A stretch of 22,524 bases of DNA from Candidatus Omnitrophota bacterium (GCA_030631915.1 DAOVKF010000008.1:1-22524), one strand, 5' to 3'. Positions 7,417-15,336 are shown, counted from the first letter of the stretch. Numbers and translations are program-made. The notes: generated from the sequence alone by a model not told the origin.

Positions 7417-7563
7417 GGCTGCTCCGGGGTGTTCCTACCAGAAGCTTGTAAACTTCTATAACCTATGGTCTACGTTTAAACTTTATTTTTCCAGGGTCGG
7501 CCGCGTCGGAATTGTAGTTGCTTGGGACGAACAAGCTTCTGTACGGAACACCCCGGAGCAGCC
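7417..7563 (-). repeat. Complete type 2 hairpin repeat (copy D)
   Basis: This is the best-preserved type 2 copy, inverted relative to the others. The arms GGCTGCTCCGGGGTGTTCC (7417-7435) and 7545-7563 are perfect 19-bp inverted repeats. Inside them TAC faces TAC (GTA/GTA on the other strand), then CAGAAGCTTGT (7439-7449) pairs perfectly with 7531-7541. The loop of about 80 bases matches the bodies at 1059 and 2114. The total is 147 bp, with no obvious target duplication and no open reading frame of note. With its flanks it fills the first half of the 327-base gap 7385-7711; the second half carries a promoter and leader. Confidence 0.9.
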
Positions 7564-7595
7564 TCCCTCCTCCCCTGACTAACGCCTCAACTTTC

Positions 7596-7624
7596 TTGAC
7601 AAAACGCCCTGTGGCGTATATGAT
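7596..7624 (+). promoter_or_regulatory. Sigma70-type promoter for the EF-G2-like gene and downstream unit
   Basis: TTGACA (7596-7601) is a perfect -35 box. After a 17-base spacer comes TATGAT (7619-7624), one mismatch from the -10 consensus. Transcription would begin near 7631, giving a leader of about 80 bases before the GTG at 7712. It sits just downstream of the repeat at 7417-7563 and is the clearest promoter in the window. Confidence 0.75.
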
Positions 7625-7711
7625 AATCTCGGTCATTTTTAGGGCTGTTTCTGTCTCATATCGTATAGTCGCGTCATGAAAAACCTGCGTTTCAACGAAG
7701 GAGGTAGTTAA

Positions 7712-9766
7712 GTGGCTGTTTCGACAAAGGATATTCGGAATATAGTTTTTCTGTCACATCCGGGGGAAGGGAAAACCACTTTTGTGGAGAACCTTCTGTA
7801 CAGGGGCGGCGCCATTTCAAAAAAAGGAAGCATTCGCGAAGGTACGACCGTATCGGATTATTGTGACGATGAAAAGGAACGCAAGAATTCCATAAACCTT
7901 TCGGTTTCCTCTTATCAGAAGCAAGGCGTCAAGGTGAATATTCTTGATGCCCCCGGATATCTTGATTACGTCGGTGAGGCCATTGCGGGCATAAACGCCG
8001 CTGATGCGGCGGTGATGCTTGTGGATGCTGTCGGCGGTGTCAATGTGGGGACGATGAAGTTCTGGAAGCTCGTACGGGAACGCGGGCTGCCGGCCATGAT
8101 AGTGGTCAACAGGATGGATAAGGATAACGCGGATTTTTTCAAGGCGCTTGAAAACGTCCAGAAGAGTCTCAGCAGGAGCTGCGTCGCGGTCTGTTATCCT
8201 GTCGGGACCGGTTCTTCCTTTTCCGGCATTGCCGATCTGCTCACAAAAGAGGGAATGGGCAAGCTTCAGGATGATGATAAGGCGAAGGCGGATGAGCTTT
8301 CCGGAGCCTTGATAGAAGGTGTTGCCGAATCGGATGACGCGCTTCTTGAAAGATACCTTGAGGAAGGGACCCTGCCACCGGATGATATTACCGATGCGTT
8401 CAGGGCCGGGGTCATATCCGGGAAGATAATACCCGTGGTGCCGGCGGCGGCGGAAAAGGGGATAGGGGCGGATGTGGTCATGGATATCATAGAAAAGTAC
8501 ATGCCTTCCCCGGAGGATAGCGTCCCTGCCGAAATAGTTGTTTCAGGTGGCGAGGAGGATGCCGCGGCAACCGTTGAGCCGAAGGCCGATTCATTTTTTT
8601 CCGCCCAGGTGTTCAAGACCATTTCTGACCCGTATACCGGGCAGGTCACCGTATTCCGCGTAAGATCAGGCGTGGTCAGGTCCAACCAGTCTGTAAAGAA
8701 TTCTTCAAAAGAGATGCCGGAGAAATTCGGGCAGTTGTTCTTCCTTAAGGGGAAAGAGCAGGTGCAGACGGATTCCGCGGTTGCCGGGGATATTGCGGCG
8801 GTTGCCAAGCTCAAAATCACTGAGACCAACGATACTTTCTGTGATGAGAAGAGTTCCCTGAGATTCAAGGATATCAGTTTTCCAGAACCTGCCGTGAGCT
8901 ATTCGCTAAAACCAAAGAGCCGGTCAGATGAGGACAAGATCTCCGGGGTCCTGGCAAAGCTTATCGCGGAGGACCCGGCGTTTTCAATGATAAGGGACAA
9001 GCAGACGCACGAGCTGGTTGTTTCCGGGATGGGCGATCTGCACATCAAGACCATGATAAACCGGATGAAGGACCGGTACGGTGTCGAAGTTGACATCGGC
9101 ACTCCCAAGGTCGCCTACAAAGAGACCATAACCGCGAACGGCGACACGCAATACAGACATAAAAAGCAGAGCGGAGGCGCCGGCCAGTTTGCCGAGGTGT
9201 GGATGAAGGTGGAACCGCTTTCCCGCGGGGATGGTTTTGAATTTGTTGACAAAGTCGTGGGCGGGTCCATCCCCAAGCAGTTTGTCGGCAGCTGTGAGAA
9301 AGGTGTCAGAAACACCATGGATGAAGGGGCGATCGCCGGTTTCCCTGTTGTCGATATCAGGGCGATCGTATATGACGGAAAGACCCATCCCGTGGATTCA
9401 AAAGATATTGCTTTTCAGATCGCTGCCGCGCATGCTTTTCGCGAAGCTTGCAAAAAAGCCAAACCCGTGCTTTTGGAGCCCATTATGCATGTGGAATTGA
9501 CCGTTCCCGAAGAAAACATGGGTGACGTAACAGGGTCTTTGAGTTCCCGCAGGGGCAGGGTGCTCGGCATGAACTCCGAAGCCGGCATGCAGGTCGTGAC
9601 CGCGGAGATTCCATTGGAAGAGATGTATAAATATGCCAATGAACTGAAATCCCTCACCGCCGGAAGGGCCACTTACGCCATGTCGTTCGCCCATTATGAG
9701 CCTGTGCCGCCGAACGTGGCCCAGAAGGTCATTGCCGCGAACAGGAAAGAGGCGAAGGAGGAATAG
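7712..9766 (+). CDS. fusA: Elongation factor G-like translational GTPase (EF-G2 type)
   Basis: A 684-residue translational GTPase with the five-domain EF-G layout: G domain (about 1-280), domain II, then III, IV and V (PKVAYKETITANGDTQYRHKKQSGGAGQFAEVWMKVEPL marks domain IV; GRVLGMNSEAGMQVVTAEIPLEEMYKYANELKSLTAGRATYAM is domain V). It differs from canonical EF-G in the nucleotide site: the P-loop is HPGEGKTT (16-23) instead of AHIDAGKTT, switch I reads ERKNSINL, and the G3 box is DAPGY (79-83), with Tyr83 where classical EF-G has the catalytic His. G4 is NRMD (133-136). These fit the EF-G2/EF-G-like branch rather than the main translocase, so a second, canonical fusA is expected elsewhere. 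GTG is the start; AAGGAGGT lies 6 bases before it. It leads the transcript containing yebC and the ruv genes. Confidence 0.88.
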   Translation: MAVSTKDIRNIVFLSHPGEGKTTFVENLLYRGGAISKKGSIREGTTVSDYCDDEKERKNSINLSVSSYQKQGVKVNILDAPGYLDYVGEAIAGINAADAAVMLVDAVGGVNVGTMKFWKLVRERGLPAMIVVNRMDKDNADFFKALENVQKSLSRSCVAVCYPVGTGSSFSGIADLLTKEGMGKLQDDDKAKADELSGALIEGVAESDDALLERYLEEGTLPPDDITDAFRAGVISGKIIPVVPAAAEKGIGADVVMDIIEKYMPSPEDSVPAEIVVSGGEEDAAATVEPKADSFFSAQVFKTISDPYTGQVTVFRVRSGVVRSNQSVKNSSKEMPEKFGQLFFLKGKEQVQTDSAVAGDIAAVAKLKITETNDTFCDEKSSLRFKDISFPEPAVSYSLKPKSRSDEDKISGVLAKLIAEDPAFSMIRDKQTHELVVSGMGDLHIKTMINRMKDRYGVEVDIGTPKVAYKETITANGDTQYRHKKQSGGAGQFAEVWMKVEPLSRGDGFEFVDKVVGGSIPKQFVGSCEKGVRNTMDEGAIAGFPVVDIRAIVYDGKTHPVDSKDIAFQIAAAHAFREACKKAKPVLLEPIMHVELTVPEENMGDVTGSLSSRRGRVLGMNSEAGMQVVTAEIPLEEMYKYANELKSLTAGRATYAMSFAHYEPVPPNVAQKVIAANRKEAKEE

Positions 9767-9792
9767 GTTGATCGAAGGAGGCACAAAGAAAT

Positions 9793-10560
9793 ATGTCCGG
9801 ACATTCTAAATGGTCGAGTATAAAACACAAGAAAGGCGCTGCGGACGCGAAACGCGGTAAACTTTTCACAAAGCTTATCAGAGAGATCACAGTGGCGTCC
9901 AGGGACGGGGGGGGCAACCCTGACGCGAATCCGACACTGAGGCTCGCGATCCAGAAGGCCAGGGATTCCAACATGCCGGCGGATAACATTGAAAGGGCCG
10001 TAAAAAAGGGGACGGGGGAACTCGAAGGAGTTTCTTATGAAAATGTTTCTTTTGAAGGATACGCGCCGGGAGGCGTCGCGGTAATCGTCGAGGGGCTCAC
10101 TGACAACAGGAACCGCACTACCAGCGAGGTGCGTAATATCTTTTCAAAGCGCGGAGGCAACATGGCCGGCGCCGGTTCCGTGGCTTTTCAGTTCGAGAAA
10201 AAGGGCATTTTTCTGGTAAAAAAAGAGGAGGCCGACGAGGAAACGCTGATGTCGGCGGCGGTAGACGCCGGAGCGGATGATCTCAGCTCGGATGAGGATT
10301 TCTTCCAGATAACGTGCCGCCCCCAGGATTTTGACAGGGTCCGCAGTGAACTTCTGGGGAAGGACGTCAAAATACGATCGGGTGGGCTCAGTATGGTCCC
10401 GAAGAACACCGTGAAGATAGAGGACGAGCGTACAGCCGAAAAGATCATAGCCCTCGTGGAAGAGCTCGAGGATAACGACGACATCCAGAATGTTTATTCC
10501 AACTTTGACATCCCGGATGATATACTGAAAAAAATAGAGGATGAAGATATTAGGCATTGA
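9793..10560 (+). CDS. yebC: YebC/TACO1-family protein
   Basis: A full-length 255-residue YebC-family protein, recognised by the N-terminus MSGHSKWSSIKHKKGAADAKRGKLFTKL and the block NRNRTTSEVRNIFSKRGGNMAGAGSVAFQF. The family was long annotated as transcriptional regulators; more recent work links it, like mitochondrial TACO1, to helping ribosomes through difficult sequences such as proline runs. Which role applies here is not shown by the sequence. AAGGAGG lies 12 bases before the ATG. The acidic C-terminus overlaps the start of ruvC by 20 bases. The yebC-ruvC-ruvA-ruvB order is widespread among bacteria. Its place directly after a translational GTPase gene fits a ribosome-linked role. Confidence 0.96.
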   Translation: MSGHSKWSSIKHKKGAADAKRGKLFTKLIREITVASRDGGGNPDANPTLRLAIQKARDSNMPADNIERAVKKGTGELEGVSYENVSFEGYAPGGVAVIVEGLTDNRNRTTSEVRNIFSKRGGNMAGAGSVAFQFEKKGIFLVKKEEADEETLMSAAVDAGADDLSSDEDFFQITCRPQDFDRVRSELLGKDVKIRSGGLSMVPKNTVKIEDERTAEKIIALVEELEDNDDIQNVYSNFDIPDDILKKIEDEDIRH

Positions 10561-11029
10561 TCCGGGATTGAACAGGACGGGTTACGGGTTGGTCGAGGCT
10601 CATGGCCCCGAACAGATGGCTCTTATAGAGGCCGGTGTAATACGGACGTCTTCGGGGGACAGCATATCGATACGGACAGCCGATATTTTTAAAAATCTTA
10701 CGGACATTATTACAGAGCATAAACCGGAAGTTCTTGTATTAGAGAAACTTTATTCTCATTACAGACATCCGGTGACTTCAATACTTATGGGGCATGCCAG
10801 AGGTGTTGTCTGCCTGGTGTGCGGCCTTAACAATGTCCGGCTCGTGAGCTACCCGGCTACACGGATAAAAAAGTCCGTTACCGGCAACGGCAGTGCCACC
10901 AAAGCCCAGGTGCAGAAGACGATCAAAAAGCTTCTGAGGCTCAAGACGCTTCCGGAGCCCGTGGATATCAGCGATGCGCTCGCAATGGCCGTCAGTTACG
11001 TGTATATACAGGGAATAACGGGAAAATGA
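10541..11029 (+). CDS. ruvC: Crossover junction endodeoxyribonuclease RuvC
   Basis: RuvC cuts Holliday junctions symmetrically to finish homologous recombination, working with the RuvAB motor. The 162-residue protein has the RNase H-like fold with all four acidic catalytic residues in place: Asp7 (GIDPG), Glu68 (LEKLY), Asp142 and Asp145 (VDISDALAMA). It is slightly shorter than the E. coli enzyme, losing only C-terminal residues after the last helix. The start lies 20 bases inside yebC, and the stop overlaps the ruvA start as ATGA, so the genes are almost certainly co-translated. Confidence 0.97.
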   Translation: MKILGIDPGLNRTGYGLVEAHGPEQMALIEAGVIRTSSGDSISIRTADIFKNLTDIITEHKPEVLVLEKLYSHYRHPVTSILMGHARGVVCLVCGLNNVRLVSYPATRIKKSVTGNGSATKAQVQKTIKKLLRLKTLPEPVDISDALAMAVSYVYIQGITGK

Positions 11030-11652
11030 TATCAGGTATATCCGGGACAATAGCGGGGGGGAAGGACGGGACCCTTATCGTAGCCACCGGCGGCATAAGC
11101 TATGAGATACTGGTCCCTCTTGCCGTTATGAAGGCCATTGGAAGAGAGAACGGTCCGGGAGGACAGGTTGAACTGGTCACGTATCATTACTACCAGGTGG
11201 AGCATTCCCGCAGCGTTCCTGTCCTGATAGGGTTTCAGAACGAAGTAGAAAAAGAATTCTTTGAGAAGTTCATCTCTGTGTCCGGCGTGGGGCCAAAAGC
11301 CGCATGTAAAGCCCTTACGGAGCCGTTTTCCGTTACCGCGAAGGCCATAGACACCGGAAATATCTCTTTTTTAAAAAGCCTGCCAGGTATCGGAGAGCAG
11401 AGGGCCCGTCTCATCGTGGCTAAATTACAGGGGAAAGTCGGTAAGTTCGGTCTTATCCAGGATACGTTCAGCGGAGCCTCTAAAGTGGAGGAAGATATCA
11501 GGGGAGAGGCCCTCATGGTTTTATCACAGCTTCAGTACAGGAAATCCGAGGCCCAGGATATGATCAGTAAGGCTCTGGACAGGAATCCGGACATCAGGAC
11601 AAGCGAAGAGCTGCTGAACGAGGTATACCGGGAGAGGAAGCAGGTCACATAA
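11026..11652 (+). CDS. ruvA: Holliday junction branch migration complex subunit RuvA
   Basis: RuvA binds the four-way junction as a tetramer or octamer and recruits RuvB. The 208-residue protein shows the N-terminal OB-fold (MISGISGTIAG, about 1-65), two helix-hairpin-helix motifs (FISVSGVGPKAA and LKSLPGIGEQRARLIVAKL, about 80-135), an acidic flexible linker, and the C-terminal domain III that contacts RuvB (about 160-208, RGEALMVLSQLQYRKSEAQDMISKAL). The ATG overlaps the ruvC stop by 4 bases. The length is usual for the family. Confidence 0.97.
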   Translation: MISGISGTIAGGKDGTLIVATGGISYEILVPLAVMKAIGRENGPGGQVELVTYHYYQVEHSRSVPVLIGFQNEVEKEFFEKFISVSGVGPKAACKALTEPFSVTAKAIDTGNISFLKSLPGIGEQRARLIVAKLQGKVGKFGLIQDTFSGASKVEEDIRGEALMVLSQLQYRKSEAQDMISKALDRNPDIRTSEELLNEVYRERKQVT

Positions 11653-11663
11653 AAAGGACGGAG

Positions 11664-12710
11664 ATGTCTGAAAATAAACGGGAAAGATATATCGATAAGG
11701 CCGAGGAAACGGTAAGGAACGGAGAATCCGAGGACGATGTAATATTAAATCTCCGTCTCCGGCCCGAATCTTTAAAGGATTTCATCGGACAGGATGAGGT
11801 GCTCGGGATGCTGGAGATAGCGCTTAAAGCGGCGATCAAAAGAGATGAGCCTATTGAGCATCTGCTCTTTTCCGGACCTCCGGGCCTTGGGAAGACATCC
11901 CTGGCGCACATAATCGCGCGGGAACGGCGAACAAAGATCGTTACAACGAGCGGTCCCGCGATCGAAAGAGCGGGCGACCTTGTGGGGATACTTACGAACC
12001 TGTCTGAAGGAGACATACTTTTCATTGACGAGATCCATCGTCTTTCCAGGGTAGTGGAAGAGTTTATTTACCCGGCCATGGAAAATTTTCAGATCGACTT
12101 TCTGGTCGATAAAGGCCCGTATGCCAGGACAATAAAGTTCAACCTTAAGACGTTTACGCTTATCGGCGCCACGACAAGGGCCGGGCTTCTCAGCGCTCCG
12201 CTGAGGGATAGATTCGGGATGTCTCTTCATCTTGATTTTTATTCGCCCGAGGATCTTGCAAGTGTAGTGCGACGCTCTGCCGGGCTTCTGGGTATTCCCA
12301 TAGATGAGGATGGCGCCGCGGAGATAGCAAGGCGTTCCAGGGGAACGCCCAGGATCGCCAATCGCCTTTTGAGAAGGGTAAGAGACTGGGTCCAGGTGAA
12401 ATCCGACGGTAGTATTACCAGAGAGCGGACGGTCAGGGCCCTGGAAAGCCACGGCATCGATGAGATGGGCCTTGCCAGGCTTGATCGTAAATTGCTGGAT
12501 ATTATATTCGCTTCTTACAACGGCGGCCCTGTCGGCGTGGCCGCGCTCGCATCATCGCTCAATGAAGAGACGGATACTATCGAAGAGGTAGTGGAACCGT
12601 ATCTCTTGATGGCGGGTTTGTTGAGAAGGACGCCCCGTGGCCGGGAATTGACCGATCAGGGATATAAATATCTGGGCAAACACGCTAAAATAAAGCATGA
12701 CCTTTTCTAG
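11664..12710 (+). CDS. ruvB: Holliday junction branch migration helicase RuvB
   Basis: RuvB is the AAA+ hexameric motor that drives branch migration with RuvA. The 348-residue protein has Walker A GPPGLGKT (71-78), Walker B LFIDEIH (119-125), sensor 1 around GATTRAGLLSAPLRDRFG and the sensor 2 block GTPRIANRLLRRVRDW. A C-terminal winged helix follows (GLLRRTPRGRELTDQGYKYLG). About 35 extra residues at the N-terminus precede the usual RLRPESLKDFIGQ start and are charged. GGACGGAG lies directly upstream of the ATG, 11 bases after ruvA. The gap after it holds a heptad repeat and nested hairpin. Confidence 0.97.
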   Translation: MSENKRERYIDKAEETVRNGESEDDVILNLRLRPESLKDFIGQDEVLGMLEIALKAAIKRDEPIEHLLFSGPPGLGKTSLAHIIARERRTKIVTTSGPAIERAGDLVGILTNLSEGDILFIDEIHRLSRVVEEFIYPAMENFQIDFLVDKGPYARTIKFNLKTFTLIGATTRAGLLSAPLRDRFGMSLHLDFYSPEDLASVVRRSAGLLGIPIDEDGAAEIARRSRGTPRIANRLLRRVRDWVQVKSDGSITRERTVRALESHGIDEMGLARLDRKLLDIIFASYNGGPVGVAALASSLNEETDTIEEVVEPYLLMAGLLRRTPRGRELTDQGYKYLGKHAKIKHDLF

Positions 12711-12711
12711 C

Positions 12712-12778
12712 CGTTAGTCTCATAGCCGACGCTATCCACTGAACGAGGCTATTCCCTGACTAACGACTAACGACTAAA
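12712..12778. repeat. Nested inverted repeat with a GACTAAC heptad array
   Basis: CGTTAGTC (12712-12719) can pair with GACTAACG (12758-12765), and inside it ATAGCC (12722-12727) with GGCTAT (12747-12752). ATAGC can alternatively pair with GCTAT at 12731-12735, so two folds compete. The right end is a period-7 array: GACTAAC, GACTAAC, GACTAAA. The string CCCTGACTAACG also occurs at 7573-7584. No T-run follows, so it is not a classical terminator. Confidence 0.6.
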
Positions 12779-12780
12779 CC

Positions 12781-12999
12781 ATGGCGCGGATCATCGCTAA
12801 ATACTTTATTATTACCGGCCTGGCGCTGATCGTGGTGGGAGGCCTGTTCTTTCTTTCCGGGAAGGTCGAGTGGCTCGGCAGATTGCCCGGCGACATTCTC
12901 ATAAAACGGGAAAAGTCCGTTTTCTACTTTCCGATAACTACCTGCATTCTGGCAAGCGTGATCCTGTCGATCATTCTCTATATATTCTTCCGAAAATAA
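12781..12999 (+). CDS. DUF2905 family small membrane protein
   Basis: A 72-residue protein with two membrane segments (about 5-27, AKYFIITGLALIVVGGLFFL; and 48-70, FPITTCILASVILSIILYIF). The linker reads GKVEWLGRLPGDILIKREKSVFYFP. The GRLPGDI block between two helices is the hallmark of DUF2905, a small inner-membrane family of unknown function. Members are often found beside ruvB or queA, as here, but no role has been assigned. No ribosome binding site is visible before ATG 12781; the upstream bases are the heptad repeat. The spoIID-like gene follows after 3 bases. Confidence 0.88.
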   Translation: MARIIAKYFIITGLALIVVGGLFFLSGKVEWLGRLPGDILIKREKSVFYFPITTCILASVILSIILYIFFRK

Positions 13000-13002
13000 G
13001 AC

Positions 13003-14208
13003 ATGGTGCAAAGGCTCAGGGAGTGCATTATTGCGAAAAAAAGAGCGGTTTGGGCGGCTGCCGCCATTATCGCGGGGTTCTGCGTTTTTTATCTTTTTTT
13101 CCGTTCTGCCGGACCCTTTCGCGGCAGGGGCGGACAGCCTTTCATTGTCAGAATAAGGGTCGTTCATAATGCGGAGAAGATCCGGCTTTCGGCGGACGCC
13201 CCCTGCCGTGTCCGTGACGCCGCGACAGGGGGACTGCTTGGAGACGGCATTGAGATGAAGGCTTCCGCCGGTATATCTCCTTATGAGGGAGGCATAAAAC
13301 TTGACGATACGGAGTTCCCGGCCGGCAGGCTGCGCGTGTCGGTCCCCGGCGGTGAGGCGCTGACCCTGGACGGTACCGCTTACCGCGGTGAAATGGACAT
13401 TATCAGGACGCGCGGCGGACTGGACGCGGTGAACAGGGTCGAGCTGGAAGATTATCTGAAGGGCGTATTGCCGTGCGAGGTCAACCATCTCTGGCCGTTC
13501 GCCGCCTTAAAAGCGCAGGCCATCGTTTCCAGGACTTTTGCCGTCAGTCAGGTCTTGCTGCGGAGACGCAGGGATTACGACATGACAGACGACACTTTTT
13601 TTCAGGTTTACGGCGGGAAGACTTCTGAAAAATGGAGGACGACCCTGGCAGTGGAAAAGACGAAAAATAAAGTGCTGGAGTACAATGGAAGGATATTCCC
13701 GGCGTATTTCCATTCCTGCTGCGGCGGGCATACAGAAGACGCGTCCAGGCTCTGGAACGAAGGGATCCCGCCTCTTAAAGGGGTCCGGTGCGCCTGGTGC
13801 CGGTGGTCGCCTTATTTTCGATGGCAGGCGCGGGTGCCCGCGAGAGTAATGATCCGGAAGTTTAAGGACGCGGGTTATGACATACGGAGGGTCGACGACA
13901 TAAGACCCGGAGCGCGCGATATATCGGGGCGCCTGGAATACCTTCGCATAAGGTCCGGCAACAAGTGGTTTGAGATAAAGGGATCGGATTTTTCCCGTCT
14001 GATCGGCAGCCGCGTTATAAGGAGCACGAATCTGCGTATAAAAAAATACCCCTTTTTCTATTATTTCAGCGGTTACGGATGGGGACACGGCGTCGGCATG
14101 TGCCAGTGGGGGGCATTCGGCCTTGCGCTCAGGTGGTGGAGCGCGGAACGGATCGTGAAACATTATTACCCGGGTTCGAGAATAGTCGATCTTCGGGAGG
14201 TCATATGA
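13003..14208 (+). CDS. SpoIID/LytB-domain protein, likely peptidoglycan lytic transglycosylase
   Basis: A 401-residue membrane-anchored protein. Residues 14-34 form one N-terminal transmembrane anchor, so the rest faces the periplasm. The SpoIID domain starts near 140 (NRVELEDYLKGVLPCEV, ALKAQAIVSRTFAV); Glu159 aligns with the catalytic Glu of SpoIID lytic transglycosylases, which cleave glycan strands lacking stem peptides. The C-terminal signature GYGWGHGVGMCQWGAFGLA is intact. The middle is unusually Cys/His-rich: HSCCGGHTED (237-246) and CAWC (263-266), a possible metal site; this is inference. Homologues outside endospore formers are common and their role is probably general wall remodelling; no other sporulation genes occur here. 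The start is the best available ATG, with a weak binding site. The stop overlaps the queA ATG. Confidence 0.9.
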   Translation: MVQRLRECIIAKKRAVWAAAAIIAGFCVFYLFFRSAGPFRGRGGQPFIVRIRVVHNAEKIRLSADAPCRVRDAATGGLLGDGIEMKASAGISPYEGGIKLDDTEFPAGRLRVSVPGGEALTLDGTAYRGEMDIIRTRGGLDAVNRVELEDYLKGVLPCEVNHLWPFAALKAQAIVSRTFAVSQVLLRRRRDYDMTDDTFFQVYGGKTSEKWRTTLAVEKTKNKVLEYNGRIFPAYFHSCCGGHTEDASRLWNEGIPPLKGVRCAWCRWSPYFRWQARVPARVMIRKFKDAGYDIRRVDDIRPGARDISGRLEYLRIRSGNKWFEIKGSDFSRLIGSRVIRSTNLRIKKYPFFYYFSGYGWGHGVGMCQWGAFGLALRWWSAERIVKHYYPGSRIVDLREVI

Positions 14209-15215
14209 AGCTCAGCGATTTTTATTACGAACTGCCGAAGGAGAGCGTCGCTCAGGTGCCGTTAAAAGAACGGGATGCGGCCAGACTGATGGTTCTTGAC
14301 AGGGCATCCGGAAGTATCTCCGAAAGGGTATTCAGAGATATCACCGAATATATGAGAGAGGGCGATTGCCTCATATTGAACAATACACGGGTGGTCCCTG
14401 CGCGGTTTTACGGAAAAAGAAGAACGGGTGGGAACGTGGAGATCTTTCTCCTTGACACGGATTCAGACCCTCCCAGGGCGCTTATCCGGCCTTCAAAACG
14501 CGTTAAGGACGGAGAAATGATAGAGCTGGAGAATGGCCTTTGCGCGGAAGTTCTGGGTCGTGCTGATACGGGACGTTTCGTCAGGTTCGACGTTCCGCTT
14601 CGAGAGGCGCTTAAACGCGGGCACGTCCCCCTGCCTCCTTATATTTCCCGCGAAGATTCCCCTGAAGACCGGGAGTATTACCAGACGGTTTATGGCTGTG
14701 TTGACGGCGCGACCGCGGCGCCTACAGCGGGATTGCATTTTACGAGCGATCTGTTCGAAAGGCTTCGGGCCGGGGGCGTCCGGATCGGCTATATTACTTT
14801 ACACACGAGTTACGGCAGTTTTGCGCCGATAAGGACGGAAAATATCGAGGACCACAGGATGCATTCTGAAAGTTTTGATATAAACGGGAGAGTGGCTGAT
14901 CTTGTCAGCGAAACGAAACGGTCGGGGGGAAGGGTCTTTGCGGTGGGGACAACTTCTACACGTGTTCTTGAAACAGCTGCCGCTGACCGATGTGAAGTCG
15001 CCTCCCTGAGAGGCAGGACGGATCTTTTCATATACCCCGGCTATGATTTTAAAGCCGTTGACAGTATGATAACTAATTTTCATCTCCCGGGATCGACGCT
15101 TCTTATGCTGGTGTGCGCTTTTGCCGGGAGAGATCTCATTTTTAAAGCTTACAGGAAAGCGATCGAGGCAGGGTTCAGGTTTTATTCATACGGGGACGCG
15201 ATGCTGATAATATAG
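14205..15215 (+). CDS. queA: S-adenosylmethionine:tRNA ribosyltransferase-isomerase
   Basis: QueA transfers and rearranges the ribosyl part of S-adenosylmethionine onto preQ1 in tRNA to make epoxyqueuosine, the step after Tgt. The 336-residue protein is full length. The N-terminus (LSDFYYELPKESVAQVPLKERDAARLMVL), NNTRVVPARFYGKR, PTAGLHFT, ENIEDHRMHSE and SMITNFHLPGSTLLMLVCAFAG are family motifs. The start is ATG 14205, four bases inside the preceding gene and 4 bases after GGGAGG; a longer reading frame from 14079 lies within the spoIID-like gene and is not used. The gene is separated from tgt by a response regulator. No downstream queG or queH is in the window. Confidence 0.96.
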   Translation: MKLSDFYYELPKESVAQVPLKERDAARLMVLDRASGSISERVFRDITEYMREGDCLILNNTRVVPARFYGKRRTGGNVEIFLLDTDSDPPRALIRPSKRVKDGEMIELENGLCAEVLGRADTGRFVRFDVPLREALKRGHVPLPPYISREDSPEDREYYQTVYGCVDGATAAPTAGLHFTSDLFERLRAGGVRIGYITLHTSYGSFAPIRTENIEDHRMHSESFDINGRVADLVSETKRSGGRVFAVGTTSTRVLETAAADRCEVASLRGRTDLFIYPGYDFKAVDSMITNFHLPGSTLLMLVCAFAGRDLIFKAYRKAIEAGFRFYSYGDAMLII

Positions 15216-15247
15216 AGCACGCGGTGTCCTGATATTAATATGCGGGC

Positions 15248-15275
15248 TTGCGTTCCCGTGAATTTCGTGTAAAAT
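15248..15275 (+). promoter_or_regulatory. Possible promoter before the response regulator
   Basis: TTGCGT (15248-15253) and TAAAAT (15270-15275) are separated by 16 bases, a plausible but imperfect sigma70 pair in the 121-base gap after queA. The surrounding DNA is more AT-rich than the genes. A start near 15282 would give a leader of about 55 bases. Confidence 0.4.
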
Positions 15276-15336
15276 ATTCAATATAAGAGGATAGAGAGGT
15301 GCTGACCCATCGGCCGGGAGGCACAAGGAGGCTTGG

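Noticed and set aside
7417..7563. Classical MITE with target-site duplication.
   Set aside because: The inverted ends fit, but no direct duplication flanks the element, and the other copies have non-matching outer arms, so a standard DD(E/D)-transposase MITE is not supported.
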